Shown piece by piece: positions 37,265 to 49,924 of a stretch of DNA of 64,000 nucleotides (position 1 is its first letter; each line of letters begins with the position of its first letter). A model generated the notes under the pieces. The model saw nothing but the letters and a program-made list of their open reading frames with translations. It was not told the DNA's origin and searched no databases. The position numbers and the translations under genes were made by a program. The DNA comes from an uncultured Aquabacterium sp. (GTDB lineage Bacteria > Pseudomonadota > Gammaproteobacteria > Burkholderiales > Burkholderiaceae_C): NCBI RefSeq assembly GCF_947366995.1, contig NZ_CANBCC010000003.1, forward strand, positions 38,512 through 102,511, read 5' to 3'.

Positions 37265-38303
37265 CGTCGGCGCGGCGCAAATGCAGCGCCACACGCTGCG
37301 CCTTCGGCAGGGCCGCACGCGCCCGCAGCTGGCCACAGCCGCCGTCCACATCCTGCCCGGCGGAATGCCGCAGCTTGGTCAGCACGCCCGCCCGATGCAG
37401 CGAGCGGGCAATCTCGGCGGCCCTCTCCCACGCCGGCCGCTGGTAGGGCAGCTCGGGCACGGCGTTGTACGGGATCAGGTTCATCAACGCGTACTTGCCC
37501 TTGAGCAGGCGCACGATGCCCTCGATCTCGTCGGGACCGTCGTTGATGCCCTCCAGCAGCGTCCACTGATACTGGATGGGATAACCGGTGGCGCGCGCGT
37601 AGGCCTCGCCCAGCTCGACGAGCTCGGCCGGGTCCATGCGGGGCGCACGTGGCAGGAGTTCCGCCCGCAGTTGCGGCTTGGTCGTGTGCAGTGACAGGGC
37701 CAGCGCGGGCTTCACGCGCCCACGCGGCAGCTGTTCGAACACGCGGTGGTCGCCCACGGTCGAGAACACCAGGTTCTTGTGGCCGATGTTGCCGACGGTG
37801 CCCAGCAGGTCGATGGCTTCGAGCACGTTCTCGAGGTTGTGCGAGGGCTCGCCCATGCCCATGAACACGACCTTCTTGACCACCCGCCGCGTGCGCGCGA
37901 GCGCCACCTGCGCCACGATCTCGCCGCTGGTGACCTGGCGCACCAGGCCTTCCTTGCCGGTCATGCAGAACACGCATCCCACGGCGCAGCCAACCTGGGT
38001 CGACACGCACAAGCCGTCGCGCGGCAGCAGCACGCTTTCCACGGTCTGGCCATCGGCCAGCTCGACCAGCAGGCGCGCCGAGCCGTCTTCACCCGGGTGC
38101 TCGGATTTCAGGCGCGCCAGGCCCGCCAGCTCGTCGGTGAAGGCGGGCAGCATGGCGCGCACGGCTTCGGGCAGGAAGTCTTCGGGCTTGCGGCGGCCGT
38201 GGCTCTGCGGCAGGGCCTGGGCCCACAGGCGCAGCACTCGCTGCTCGTGAAGGGGGCGGGCGCCATGCTCGCGCAGGCGCTGGCGGAGGGTCTCGATGCG
38301 CAT
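37230..38303 (-). CDS. Radical SAM RNA methyltransferase, RlmN family
   Basis: 357 aa. The radical-SAM cluster is CAVGCVFC (CxxxCxxC), and the C-terminal catalytic Cys is in GQDVDGGCGQL, matching the methyl-carrier Cys of RlmN. Members methylate C2 of A2503 in 23S rRNA and A37 of some tRNAs. Sequence features such as MGMGEPSHNLENV and LSLHTT are standard. Burkholderiales usually carry another rlmN beside ndk, so this may be a paralogue. No family Cfr-specific marker was checked. The tail overlaps the permease gene by 35 bases. Confidence 0.88.
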   Translation of the reverse strand: MRIETLRQRLREHGARPLHEQRVLRLWAQALPQSHGRRKPEDFLPEAVRAMLPAFTDELAGLARLKSEHPGEDGSARLLVELADGQTVESVLLPRDGLCVSTQVGCAVGCVFCMTGKEGLVRQVTSGEIVAQVALARTRRVVKKVVFMGMGEPSHNLENVLEAIDLLGTVGNIGHKNLVFSTVGDHRVFEQLPRGRVKPALALSLHTTKPQLRAELLPRAPRMDPAELVELGEAYARATGYPIQYQWTLLEGINDGPDEIEGIVRLLKGKYALMNLIPYNAVPELPYQRPAWERAAEIARSLHRAGVLTKLRHSAGQDVDGGCGQLRARAALPKAQRVALHLRRADVIPVADPNAAP

Positions 38304-38377
38304 GGATCAGGGTGGAGGCAGGCCGGCAGTGTAGGCGCTGCGGGCGCGGGCTGTCATGCGCCGAGGTGCGCCGGCCT

Positions 38378-39181
38378 TCAGTGCCAGAGCAGGCCCAACA
38401 ACAGCCAGCCCCCCGTGACCAGCAGCATCCACGCGAACAGCGTCCTCATGCGCTGCTCGGGCAGGCGGTGCGCCAGCGCCACGCCGGCCGACACCGTCAG
38501 CATGCCGCTGGCGGCCAGCGGCAGCCCCATGTGCCAGTCAACCCGGTGGGCCTGCGCGTAGCTCAGCAGCGCGATGATGGAACTGGGCGCGACCAGCGCC
38601 AGCGACAGGCTCTGCGCCACCGTCTGACGCTGTGCGAACACGCTGGTGAGAATGGGCGTGGCCACCAGCCCGCCGCCGATGCCGAGCAGGCCCATGCTCG
38701 AGCCACCCACCATGCCGACCAGCGGGATGTAGCGCTCGGACACGCGCGGCGCGGCCTCGGTCGTGATGCCCGCCGCGGCCGCACGCTGACGCACCCGCAG
38801 CTGCCACAGCAGCCGCCACGCCAGCAGCATCAGCGCCACGCTGAACACCGTGCGCAGCAAGGCAGACGGCAGCCCGATCGCCACCTGCGCCACCAGCCAG
38901 GTCGTGGTGGTCGCACACACGCCGATGGCCAGCGCACGGCGCAGCGGCACCGGGTACAGCCGGCTGTAACGCCACCAGCCGATCAGCAGGTTGGGCACCA
39001 TCATCACGAGCGCGGTACCCTGCGCGAGCGCCTGGTCCATGCCGTAGCCAAGCACCAGCAGCGGGATGGCAATGATTCCGCCGCCAATGCCGAACAGCCC
39101 GCCGAAGAAGCCCATGAGGCCGCCCAGCAGCAGAGCGGGCAGGAAGGCGAACAGATCGGCAGGCGACAGCATGGCCCGCAT
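38378..39181 (-). CDS. TSUP family permease (TauE/SafE type)
   Basis: 267 aa with about eight hydrophobic helices. Two GxGGG repeats, FGIGGGIIAIPL near the N-terminus and LGIGGGLVATPIL in the second half, are the TSUP hallmark. These proteins move sulphite, sulphoacetate or other organosulphur anions. Position next to the sulphonate genes supports a sulphur role. Divergent from a LysR gene, which probably controls it. ATG 39181 or 39172 are both possible. Confidence 0.88.
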   Translation of the reverse strand: MRAMLSPADLFAFLPALLLGGLMGFFGGLFGIGGGIIAIPLLVLGYGMDQALAQGTALVMMVPNLLIGWWRYSRLYPVPLRRALAIGVCATTTTWLVAQVAIGLPSALLRTVFSVALMLLAWRLLWQLRVRQRAAAAGITTEAAPRVSERYIPLVGMVGGSSMGLLGIGGGLVATPILTSVFAQRQTVAQSLSLALVAPSSIIALLSYAQAHRVDWHMGLPLAASGMLTVSAGVALAHRLPEQRMRTLFAWMLLVTGGWLLLGLLWH

Positions 39182-39202
39182 GATGTTTCACGGCATGCCG
39201 CT

Positions 39203-39233
39203 CATCAATGGGCAAGCATTCACTTGATTGATG
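39203..39233. promoter_or_regulatory. Inverted repeat between TSUP and LysR genes
   Basis: CATCAAT (39203-39209) and ATTGATG (39227-39233), perfect 7-base arms with a 17-base spacer. It lies in the 108-base divergent gap, the place where a LysR-type regulator normally binds. Assignment by symmetry and position. Confidence 0.5.
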
Positions 39234-39289
39234 CGCTGGGTGCAAGAATGGGGGCACCGCCACCCGAGCTGCTTGTCGACGCAAACCCG

Positions 39290-40219
39290 ATGGTCCATTC
39301 CACCCAGGCCGATCTGGCCTTCTTCACCGTGCTGGCCCGCCACCCGAGTCTGGCGGCCGCCGCCCCCGAACTGGGTGTGTCGGCCCCGGCGGTCAGTCGG
39401 CGGCTGGCGGCGCTGGAACAGCGACTGGGCGTGCGCCTGCTCAACCGCACCACGCGGCGACTGAGCCTGACCCCCCAGGGGGAACGCTATCTGGAGGAAG
39501 GCGCCCGCCTGCTGCGCGAAATCGAGCAACTGGAGCGCGCCTTGGGCGCCAGCCGGGATGCGCCCCGCGGCCTCCTGCGCATCAATGCCACTTTCGGCTT
39601 CGGGCGCCGGCACCTGGGTCCCGCGGTGTCCGACTTCGTGCGGCTGCATCCGGCCGTCGAGGTGATTCTGGAGCTGACCGACCGGCCACTGGACCTCACG
39701 GCCCACGCCATGGACATCGGCATCCGCTTTGGCGTGCCGCCGGACGCACGGGTGCTGGCGCGGCAGATTGCCGCCAACCGGCGGCTGCTTTGTGCTGCGC
39801 CCGCCTACCTGGCGGCGCACGGCACACCGGCTTGCCCGCGCGAGCTCGCGCGGCACCAGTGCATCGTCATCCGGGAGAACAACGCGGCCTACAACACCTG
39901 GCACCTGTCAGACGGGCGCCAGCAGGAAACCGTGAAGGTGCGCGGCGCCCTGGCCACCAACCATGGCGAGATCGCCGTGGACTGGGGCGTGGCCGGTCAC
40001 GGCATCCTCTTGCGTTCGGAGTGGGACGTGGCGCCCTACCTGCGGTCAGGGGCCCTGCAGCGCGTGCTGCCTGCGTGGTCCGACCCGTCGGCCGACATCC
40101 ACGCGATCTACCCGCAGCGCCATCACCTGTCGGCGACCGTGCGGGTGTTTCTGGACTTTCTGGCAGACCGCTTTGCGGCTTATCGGCCCGCCTCACCGCA
40201 GGAGGCGGCAAGCTGGTGA
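39290..40219 (+). CDS. LysR family transcriptional regulator
   Basis: 309 aa. N-terminal winged helix-turn-helix (ADLAFFTVLARHPSLAAAAP, then GVSAPAVSRRLAALEQRLGVRLLNRTTRRL), then the periplasmic-binding-protein-like effector domain. Of the Dsd/CrgA-like group, judging by DIGIRFGVPPD. ATG 39290 chosen; ATG 39248 is an alternative. Divergently placed, it probably regulates the TSUP permease and itself through the inverted repeat at 39203-39233. Confidence 0.92.
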   Translation: MVHSTQADLAFFTVLARHPSLAAAAPELGVSAPAVSRRLAALEQRLGVRLLNRTTRRLSLTPQGERYLEEGARLLREIEQLERALGASRDAPRGLLRINATFGFGRRHLGPAVSDFVRLHPAVEVILELTDRPLDLTAHAMDIGIRFGVPPDARVLARQIAANRRLLCAAPAYLAAHGTPACPRELARHQCIVIRENNAAYNTWHLSDGRQQETVKVRGALATNHGEIAVDWGVAGHGILLRSEWDVAPYLRSGALQRVLPAWSDPSADIHAIYPQRHHLSATVRVFLDFLADRFAAYRPASPQEAASW

Positions 40220-40256
40220 CGCGCTGCCATGCCCGGCGGTGCGGGCGTCAGCCGCT

Positions 40257-40514
40257 TCAGTGGCGGCGCGGTGCGGGCGTGTAGTTGCCGCTGCGCTCGA
40301 TGTGGCGGAAGGTGATCCGGCCCTTGGTCAGGTCGTACGGCGAAAGCTCAAGCGACACCTTGTCACCCGCCAGGATGCGGATGTGGTGCTTCTTCATCTT
40401 GCCGGACGTGTAGGCCACCAGCTGGTGCCCGTTGTCCAGGGTGACGCGAAAACGAGAGTCGGGCAGGACTTCGTCAACGACGCCGTTCATTTCGATCAGT
40501 TCTTCTTTGGCCAT
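40257..40514 (-). CDS. infA: Translation initiation factor IF-1 (long form)
   Basis: 85 aa single S1/OB-fold protein that binds the ribosomal A site in initiation. [22 protein letters not shown] at the start and [15 protein letters not shown] near the end are clear. Standard IF-1 is 72 residues and ends soon after ITYR; here a basic tail [13 protein letters not shown] follows. It is away from the ribosomal-protein operon, which fits the second infA copy known in Burkholderiales. A weak promoter-like pair lies about 160 bases upstream on the minus strand. Confidence 0.93.
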   Translation of the reverse strand: MAKEELIEMNGVVDEVLPDSRFRVTLDNGHQLVAYTSGKMKKHHIRILAGDKVSLELSPYDLTKGRITFRHIERSGNYTPAPRRH

Positions 40515-40673
40515 GAAATGGAACCGGTTGGGTGGCCCACTCGGATCGGGTTGCGTCCTCTGGCGCAACCACGGTCCGGCGTGCCGGGTGTCGGGCGGAC
40601 GGGGGTTCGGATCGGCCCTCGCCCTGGCATGCTCCTCCCGGACCCGTGCGTGGTGACCGAGAAGAAACCTTTG

Positions 40674-40703
40674 ACTGTAGCATGCTGGCCACATGCTCGT
40701 CCA
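40674..40703 (-). promoter_or_regulatory. Possible promoter of infA
   Basis: On the minus strand TGGACG (40698-40703) and TACAGT (40674-40679) with an 18-base spacer, each matching the consensus at 4 positions. It would give a leader of about 155 bases. Weak. Confidence 0.3.
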
Positions 40704-40732
40704 GACCTCGGCCGCGGTGGGGTGGCGCCGGA

Positions 40733-41941
40733 TCAGGTGCCGGCTTCGAGTTGCGCGCGGCTGGGCAGCGGCTTGAGCGGCGGGGCGCCACGGGCCAGGA
40801 TGACCTGCATGACGCACCCGGGCAGCAGCGCCATGCCGCTGAGTTGCACCCGGTGCTCGGCGAGCGTGAAGGTCGCCTCAACCAGAGCGTGGCCCAGCTT
40901 CAGGGTTTCACCGGCGCGGCCCGTGACCTGCAGCAAGGCGCGCCCCTGGGCCGCCATGACGCGGCCCTCCTCCGCCGAGCCACTGTGGGCGACGACCGCC
41001 TGGCTCTGCAGGTTGAACAGGCAGACCCGCTGCACACCCGGCTGGCGCATCAGATGGTGCACGAGGCGCTGGGCCAGCAGTCCCGTGTCGTTGACCACGA
41101 TGGATTCAGCCCGGCGGGTCGACGGCGTGTCGGCCGCCACCAGCGCCAGCGTGCGCAGGGTCAGGCGCTGCGCGGGCGGCTCCTTGTCCTGCATCTGGTT
41201 CCAGGTGGAGCCCAGGTAGACCCAGAGCTGGTCGGCGCGGCGCACGGCCGGCGCCATGCGCGCGGGGATGCCGGTGTCCGCCCGAAACCGGGTGATGTAC
41301 TTGACGAGGTCGGGCGACGTCTGCCCGGGCATGAAGATGATGGCGCGGCACAGCCAGTCACCGCGCCCGCTGCGCACCTGAGTGGCCAGTGCGCTCACTG
41401 CGTCGGCCTGCTGCGCCAGCGTCAGCCCCTCCGGCACCAGCATGGCGACCAGCTCGGCGCGGCCCATCAGCGCCTGGGCCAGGGCCTGGCGGCTGACTTC
41501 GTCGGCATCGGCGTCGGCACAGAATACGCGCACCCGCCCGCCGTCCTGCGTGGGGCTGTCCAGAAAATGCAGCGTGGCCAGCGTGTCGCCAAAACCCTGC
41601 CGGCGCACCACCAGGCGCTGCAGCGGCCAGCCCGATGCGCGGGCGATGTCGAGCAGCCCGCGACGGGCCCGCCCCCCGCCCACATCGGCGATGACCATGT
41701 AGCGCAGCCCGGTCTGGCCCAACTGCATGCGCAAGGCCTCGGCGGGCTCGCACGAGACGAACAGCTCGCGGGTGTGGCGCCCCACCGGTTCACCGATGTC
41801 GATTGCAGCCGGAGCACGCGGCGCGGCGTCGTGCACCTGGGTGACCACATTGGTGTCGGCCCAGAACCGGGCGGCGGCAGGGCCAGTGGCGGCGGGTTCG
41901 GAGGGGTCTGCGGACATGGGACGCCAGGGGGACGAGAGCAT
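40733..41941 (-). CDS. Hypothetical protein, possible roadblock-like C-terminus
   Basis: 402 aa from ATG 41941, or 394 from ATG 41917. No signal peptide or membrane helix. The first 300 residues contain alternating strands and helices with no motif I know. The last 90 ([16 protein letters not shown], later [13 protein letters not shown] and [15 protein letters not shown]) have a strand-helix pattern resembling Roadblock/LC7 domains, which would suggest a GTPase or polarity role; this is a guess. For 41941 a GACATT box lies five bases upstream, consistent with a leaderless start. Confidence 0.6.
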   Translation of the reverse strand: MLSSPWRPMSADPSEPAATGPAAARFWADTNVVTQVHDAAPRAPAAIDIGEPVGRHTRELFVSCEPAEALRMQLGQTGLRYMVIADVGGGRARRGLLDIARASGWPLQRLVVRRQGFGDTLATLHFLDSPTQDGGRVRVFCADADADEVSRQALAQALMGRAELVAMLVPEGLTLAQQADAVSALATQVRSGRGDWLCRAIIFMPGQTSPDLVKYITRFRADTGIPARMAPAVRRADQLWVYLGSTWNQMQDKEPPAQRLTLRTLALVAADTPSTRRAESIVVNDTGLLAQRLVHHLMRQPGVQRVCLFNLQSQAVVAHSGSAEEGRVMAAQGRALLQVTGRAGETLKLGHALVEATFTLAEHRVQLSGMALLPGCVMQVILARGAPPLKPLPSRAQLEAGT

Positions 41942-42043
41942 GTCCGAATGTCGCACCTTCTTCCCGGCCGCACCATTGGCCGGATGGCTAATTCCGGCTT
42001 CCGCGCCGCGCCGCACGCCCCCCTGCCAATGGGGTGCCCGCCT

Positions 42044-42367
42044 TCAGTGGGGCTTGCGCGGGCCCTTGAACGAGTGCGGGGTGTAGACGTTTCCGTCCTT
42101 GTCGACACCGGGGCGGGCGCGGCGGGCGCGGTTGATCACGTCCTCGGCCGCCCGTGCCGCCTCGCGGCGGTCGGCCCGGCGGTGCCACAGACGCCGCAGC
42201 GCGTGCCCGACCTGCCGGGCACGGTGCAGGCTGCCTCGCCCCACGCGGTCGACCCAGAAACGGTCGAACCGGGCGCGCCGTGCGGGGCGCATCAGCAGGC
42301 GCAGCAACAGCACGCCGCACACGAGGGCGACGGCCAACGCAATCCACGACGACATACCGGCAACCAT
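42044..42367 (-). CDS. Small membrane-anchored basic protein
   Basis: 107 aa. One N-terminal hydrophobic helix (SWIALAVALVCGVLLLRLL), then a strongly Arg-rich cytoplasmic-type region (over 20 Arg) and a conserved-looking end (DGNVYTPHSFKGPRKPH). Not recognised. A -10-like TAGCAT lies six bases before the ATG, suggesting a leaderless transcript. ATG 42355 is an alternative start. Confidence 0.6.
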   Translation of the reverse strand: MVAGMSSWIALAVALVCGVLLLRLLMRPARRARFDRFWVDRVGRGSLHRARQVGHALRRLWHRRADRREAARAAEDVINRARRARPGVDKDGNVYTPHSFKGPRKPH

Positions 42368-42408
42368 GTGACGATGCTAGCGCGAAGCGGGGGCGCTGTG
42401 TCGCCCGC

Positions 42409-42834
42409 TCACTTGCGCAGCACGATGTGGGCGCCGGGCGGCACGTCGGCCTCGTCCACGTAGGCAATGGCGCCGGGCGTGCGGCTGACCTGGGCGAGGA
42501 GCTCGGCGAGCGGCCACACGTCGCGCGGCGGCACGCCCTTGCCCACGTAACGGCGCACCGTCCAGTAAGCGGTGTAGGCGTCCTCGGTCTGGTCGAGGTA
42601 GTCGGCCAGGAAGCGCTTGCGCAGCATCTGCCCGGATGGGGCGTTCAGGGGCACGACGGGCACGCCATCGACTTCGACCATGCGGCCGGTGTAGATGCGC
42701 TGGACGGCGGGAACGTCGAGCTTGCGCACCGACGGGTGGGCGATGACCACAACGCCGGCGTGGGCCAGCACCGCGCCGCAGAGGCCGACGGCCAGCAGGA
42801 CACGGTGCGCGAGGGTTCTGAGTGGGTGCGTCAT
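42409..42834 (-). CDS. Short PstS-like phosphate-binding domain protein
   Basis: 141 aa with a signal peptide ending LAHA-GVVV. The mature part (VIAHPSVRKLDVPAVQRIYTGR, later APSGQMLRKRFLADYL and AIAYVDEADVPPG) matches one half of a PstS-type phosphate-binding protein, so it is half the size of a normal transporter subunit. No pst permease is present. Start is set by GAGGGAGG. It lies 10 bases after the outer-membrane barrel gene and ends the kinase operon. Likely a sensor-linked binding protein; inference. Confidence 0.78.
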   Translation of the reverse strand: MTHPLRTLAHRVLLAVGLCGAVLAHAGVVVIAHPSVRKLDVPAVQRIYTGRMVEVDGVPVVPLNAPSGQMLRKRFLADYLDQTEDAYTAYWTVRRYVGKGVPPRDVWPLAELLAQVSRTPGAIAYVDEADVPPGAHIVLRK

Positions 42835-42844
42835 GCGGCCTCCC

Positions 42845-44146
42845 TCAGAACACGAAGCTGTAGCTGATCGACAGCGTGTTGATCAGCTCGCGCGACACGA
42901 CCGCGCTCCCGGCCGGGCTGTCCACCATCGCCGAGCGCTTGCCGATGCGGGTGCGCATCCACTCGCCCTTGAGCTTGCTGTGCGGCGTGAGCGCATACGA
43001 CAGCCCGAGGCTGAGTGCGGTCTGGTCGTACACCGGAATGCTGTCGCCGGCGGCGCGCTGGGCCAGCGCAAGGTCCGGGATGATGGCCGCCTGGGACGCC
43101 TGCTCCAGCGCCTGGGCGTTGCGCATCGAGGCGCCCAGGCTGCGCAGGTGCGAGACGACCACATACGGCGTGACGCGGTCGATGCGACGCAGCAGCGCCA
43201 GGTAGGCGCCCACCGTGCTGGAGCCGAGGTCGGTGCGGCGCTGGAAATTGCGCGCCACCTCGCCCACCAGGCGCCAGTCGGGCGCCAGATTCAGGTCGGC
43301 GCCGAGCGTGACGACATCGTTGACGATGGTGTCCGTGGTGTCGACGCCCGGGCCTGGAAGGGCGTTGCTGACCTGGTAGTAGCTGCCGAGCGGAAAGCCG
43401 GCGTCGACCCGGGGATAACGGGCGTCCAGCGGCGAACCATCGCGCTTTTCGGTGGTGGCACGGTAGAGGCTGGCGCGGAAGGTGCTCGCATCTTCGAGCC
43501 GCAGGGTCAGCGCCGCGCCCACCACCCGGGTGTGCACGCGCAGGAAGTCGGTGCCCAGGTCCCGGGACGACACCCGCACGCTGAGGTCGTCGGCGCCGGC
43601 ATAGGCGTCCAGCGACCACTCGCCCGCGGGCTGCTGCCAGGTGCGCGACACCGACAACCCCGTCATGTCGGTGCTGGGCGCGATGCCGTAGACCTCCGCC
43701 GGCAGGCGCAGCAGGTCGTAGGTCTGCCCCACGTCGCGGTTCTCGGTATGGAGGAAGAGCGGGATGCGCTGTCGCCCCAGCCGCACCAGCCAGTCGTTGT
43801 CCGGGCGCCAGGAGACAAAGGCCCACGTGGCGGTCACGGCGAGGCCGTGGTCGTCGCTCAGCGAGGGCGCGAGCGTGGCCTGCACGGTGGCCGACCAGGC
43901 CGGGTTGAACTGCAGGTCGAGCTGCGTGCCGAAGACGGAATCGCGCTTGAACGACCCCTGGTCCGACAGAAATCGCTGGTAGGCGTACGGCCGATCGGTC
44001 TGGGCCCAGCCGGCCGTGCCGAAGCCGGAGAGGCGCCAATCCAGCCCCTCGGCGTGGGCCGGGGGCATCAGCCCCGCGGCGGTGGCCAGTGCCAGCCAGG
44101 CGGCCAGGCCGAGGCGGTTCAGGGGGACAACGTACGGTGTGGGCAT
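42845..44146 (-). CDS. Outer-membrane beta-barrel protein
   Basis: 433 aa. Signal peptide ends PAHA-EGLDW; the rest is strand-rich with regular aromatic alternation and ends ISYSFVF, the C-terminal Phe needed for BAM-mediated insertion. The N-terminal strands (WRLSGFGTAGWAQTDR) resemble porin-like proteins that are found next to short PstS-like genes. Start overlaps the stop of the HD-GYP gene by one base. Substrate unknown; phosphate or phosphorylated solutes are possible given its neighbours. Confidence 0.78.
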   Translation of the reverse strand: MPTPYVVPLNRLGLAAWLALATAAGLMPPAHAEGLDWRLSGFGTAGWAQTDRPYAYQRFLSDQGSFKRDSVFGTQLDLQFNPAWSATVQATLAPSLSDDHGLAVTATWAFVSWRPDNDWLVRLGRQRIPLFLHTENRDVGQTYDLLRLPAEVYGIAPSTDMTGLSVSRTWQQPAGEWSLDAYAGADDLSVRVSSRDLGTDFLRVHTRVVGAALTLRLEDASTFRASLYRATTEKRDGSPLDARYPRVDAGFPLGSYYQVSNALPGPGVDTTDTIVNDVVTLGADLNLAPDWRLVGEVARNFQRRTDLGSSTVGAYLALLRRIDRVTPYVVVSHLRSLGASMRNAQALEQASQAAIIPDLALAQRAAGDSIPVYDQTALSLGLSYALTPHSKLKGEWMRTRIGKRSAMVDSPAGSAVVSRELINTLSISYSFVF

Positions 44147-45239
44147 CAGGCGTCGCGCCAGGTGTCAGCGATGGAGCGGAATTGGTCGATCGTCGCGTGG
44201 AAGGCGGCAACGACCTCCGGGTCGAAGTGGTGCCCGCTGCCTTCGTCGATCAGGCGCACGGCCTCTTCGTGGGCAAACGGGATCTTGTAAGGCCGGCGGC
44301 TGATCAGCGCGTCGTACACGTCGGCCACGGACATCAGGCGGGCGGCCAGGGGGATGGCCTCGCCCTGCAGAGCGTCGGGGTAGCCGGTGCCATCCCAGCG
44401 CTCGTGGTGGGCCCGCGCGATCTGCATGGCGTAGGTGAGGAAATCGGCGTGTTCGCCCAGGCGCTCGGCCGCCCGGCGCAGCATTTCCCAGCCATGCATG
44501 GCGTGCGTGCGCATGATGACCGTCTCTTCCGGCGTATGGCGCCCTGGCTTGAGCAGGATGTGGTCCGGAATGGCGACCTTGCCGACGTCGTGCAGCGGGG
44601 CCGAGCGGGCGATGTGGTCGATGCTCTCGGGGTTCAGCACGTCGAGGTGGCGGCCCTGTTCGTAAAGGTACTGCGCCAGGGTGCGCACGTACTCCTGCGT
44701 GCGCTTGACGTGGTGGCCGGTGTCCTCGTCACGGAACTCGGCGAACGAGATCATCACGTGCAGCGTGGCCTCGCGCAGCTGGTCGACCTGGGTGAGCCGC
44801 TTGGCCAGCTCGCGCTCGAGCCACTCGGCCCGGTCGATCAGCTCGTCGCGGTAGGTCTTGATCTGCAGGTGGGTGCGCACGCGGGCCTGCACGATGGGCG
44901 GACTCACGGGCTTGTGGATGAAGTCGGCGGCGCCCACTTCGAAGCCGAGGGTTTCGTCCTCCACCTGGCTCATGGCCGTCAGGAACAGCACGGGGATGCT
45001 GGCGGTGGCCGGGTCGGCCTTGAGACGGCGACACACCTCGTAGCCGTCCATCTCCGGCATCATCACATCGAGCACGATCAGGTCGGGACGGTCACGGCGC
45101 GCAATTTCAAGTGCCTTGGCGCCGGACGCGGCGAGCTTGACACGGTACAGCCGGTTGAGCAGCCCGGCCAGCAGGCTCAGGTTGGCGGGTGCGTCGTCAA
45201 CGACGAGCACGGTGGCCAGGGGGGCGATCGGCGTGGTCG

Positions 45240-45243
<4 letters not shown>
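44146..45243 (-). CDS. Response regulator with HD-GYP domain
   Basis: 365 aa. REC domain with phosphoacceptor Asp59 ([14 protein letters not shown]), Lys111 and acidic pair DD16-17; a helical linker; then an HD-GYP domain with HD at 218-219 ([15 protein letters not shown]) and GYP at 287-289 ([11 protein letters not shown]). All catalytic residues are kept, so it should hydrolyse cyclic-di-GMP when phosphorylated. The start overlaps the kinase stop (ATGA), making the upstream hybrid kinase its obvious partner. Confidence 0.95.
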
Positions 45244-48470
<3,227 letters not shown>

Positions 48471-48724
48471 CGTGCCACCCCGTTCACCGTGGTGCGCCCA
48501 GGCACGCCGTGTGCGGGCCCCTGGGGTGCGCACCCTTTGCGACAGACGGGCAGATCAACGCACGCCATGCGCGCGTACCAGACAGGACGGGATGTCATCA
48601 CCACCCGATTGTGCGCACGCACGGCGCGCACACTCGCGCGGAATGGGCGTTGTTGAACGGCCATATGTCACGCTCGCGGCCCCTGAGCCGGGGGGAATGT
48701 CTGCATCTCGCCTCGCCTGTCTGA
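48471..48724. other. Gap upstream of the kinase operon
   Basis: 254 bases between the GGDEF pair and the kinase start, both minus strand. It should contain the kinase promoter. No good sigma-70 pair, terminator or small gene was found; the sequence around 48661-48668 (CATATG) is the most AT-rich point. Confidence 0.4.
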
Positions 48725-49924
48725 TCACTGAAACAACCCCGCCGAACCGGTCCCGGCGCGTACCACCTCAGGAGTAGCGACGCCACCCACGATGCGATCC
48801 CGCCCGGCCCGCTTGGCATCGTAGAGGTTGTTGTCTGCCAGGCGCAAGGCGGCTTCCGCGTGGCCCTCCACCACTTGGGCGACCCCCACGCTCGCGGTGA
48901 CGTGAAAGGCTGCGCCATCGATCTGGAACGTGTGTTGGCGAAGGTGATCGCACACCTTGGCGGCCACGCGCTCGCCCCCGGCCAGGTCGGTTTCGGGCAA
49001 CAGCAGCAGGAACTCCTCGCCGCCATAGCGGGCAGCGGTGTCAACGCGCTCGCGGGTGTGTTCGCGCAGGACGCGCCCGAACTCGGCCAGCACGCTGTCC
49101 CCCGCCGGATGCCCGTGGCGGTCATTGACGAGCTTGAAGCGGTCGATGTCGACCATGAGCAGCGTGAGCGGACGACCGCTGCGCGCCTGGCGGTGCGCCT
49201 CGCGCTCGAAGCGCTCGAGGAAGGCGCGCCGGTTGAGCAGGCCCGTGAGGCCGTCCGTGCTGACCAGCGTCTCGAGGGCGCGCTGGCGCCGCGCGATCAC
49301 CCCTGCGTAGAAGAACATCATGGCGGTGTGCGGCCCGATGGCCACCGCGAAGGTGATGCGCGTCCACCAGAGCCACCAGGGGGCCATGGGCTCGCCCGAG
49401 AACACCGGCGCGCGCAGCATCGGCGACAGATCCTGCCCGGGCCCCAGGCGATCGAGCCCGACCACGGCCACCAGCACGAAGGCCGCCACGACCGCCGGGC
49501 GCAACTGGGCCCACGTGAACACGGATCGCGCCAGAACGATCTGCGCCATCAACACCATGGCCATGGGGGTGTCGGTCAACCCATAGGCGAGGCCGAGGGC
49601 GGTCACGCCGAGCACGCCCGGCCACACCGTCCAACGCACCAGACCGGGTTGCGCAGGCGCCCGCCAGCGCCGCGTCCACGCGCACCACGCCACGCCGAGC
49701 AGCCACGCCATCAGCGCGCTCAGCGCCCCATGCACCGCCAGCAGCCATGGCCGGTGAACGTGCTGCGTGCCGGCCACGCCCAGCAGGGCCACCGTCTGCA
49801 TCACCCACAGCACGGCCAGCATGGGCCAGGCACCCATCACGAACAACAGCACGCCCCGCGCGTCGTGGTGCGCGACCAGGCTGTGCGCCAGCCGCTGCAG
49901 CCAGACGCTGCGCAAGGCCTTCAC
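48725..49924 (-). CDS. Membrane diguanylate cyclase (GGDEF), first of a pair
   Basis: 399 aa from GTG 49924, whose bases overlap the stop of the preceding gene (GTGA). Six or so hydrophobic helices fill the first 220 residues (MASE-like sensor), then a GGDEF domain with STDGLTGLLNRRAFLE and the active motif GGEEF (ARYGGEEFLLLLP). Active cyclase predicted. The frame extends further upstream but that region is antisense-like. An RxxD inhibitory site is not seen at the usual position (ETDL precedes). Confidence 0.9.
   Translation of the reverse strand: MKALRSVWLQRLAHSLVAHHDARGVLLFVMGAWPMLAVLWVMQTVALLGVAGTQHVHRPWLLAVHGALSALMAWLLGVAWCAWTRRWRAPAQPGLVRWTVWPGVLGVTALGLAYGLTDTPMAMVLMAQIVLARSVFTWAQLRPAVVAAFVLVAVVGLDRLGPGQDLSPMLRAPVFSGEPMAPWWLWWTRITFAVAIGPHTAMMFFYAGVIARRQRALETLVSTDGLTGLLNRRAFLERFEREAHRQARSGRPLTLLMVDIDRFKLVNDRHGHPAGDSVLAEFGRVLREHTRERVDTAARYGGEEFLLLLPETDLAGGERVAAKVCDHLRQHTFQIDGAAFHVTASVGVAQVVEGHAEAALRLADNNLYDAKRAGRDRIVGGVATPEVVRAGTGSAGLFQ

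Noticed and set aside
37230..38303. Cfr-type antibiotic resistance methyltransferase
   Set aside because: Sequence reads as an ordinary RlmN-family housekeeping enzyme; nothing points to the Cfr branch.
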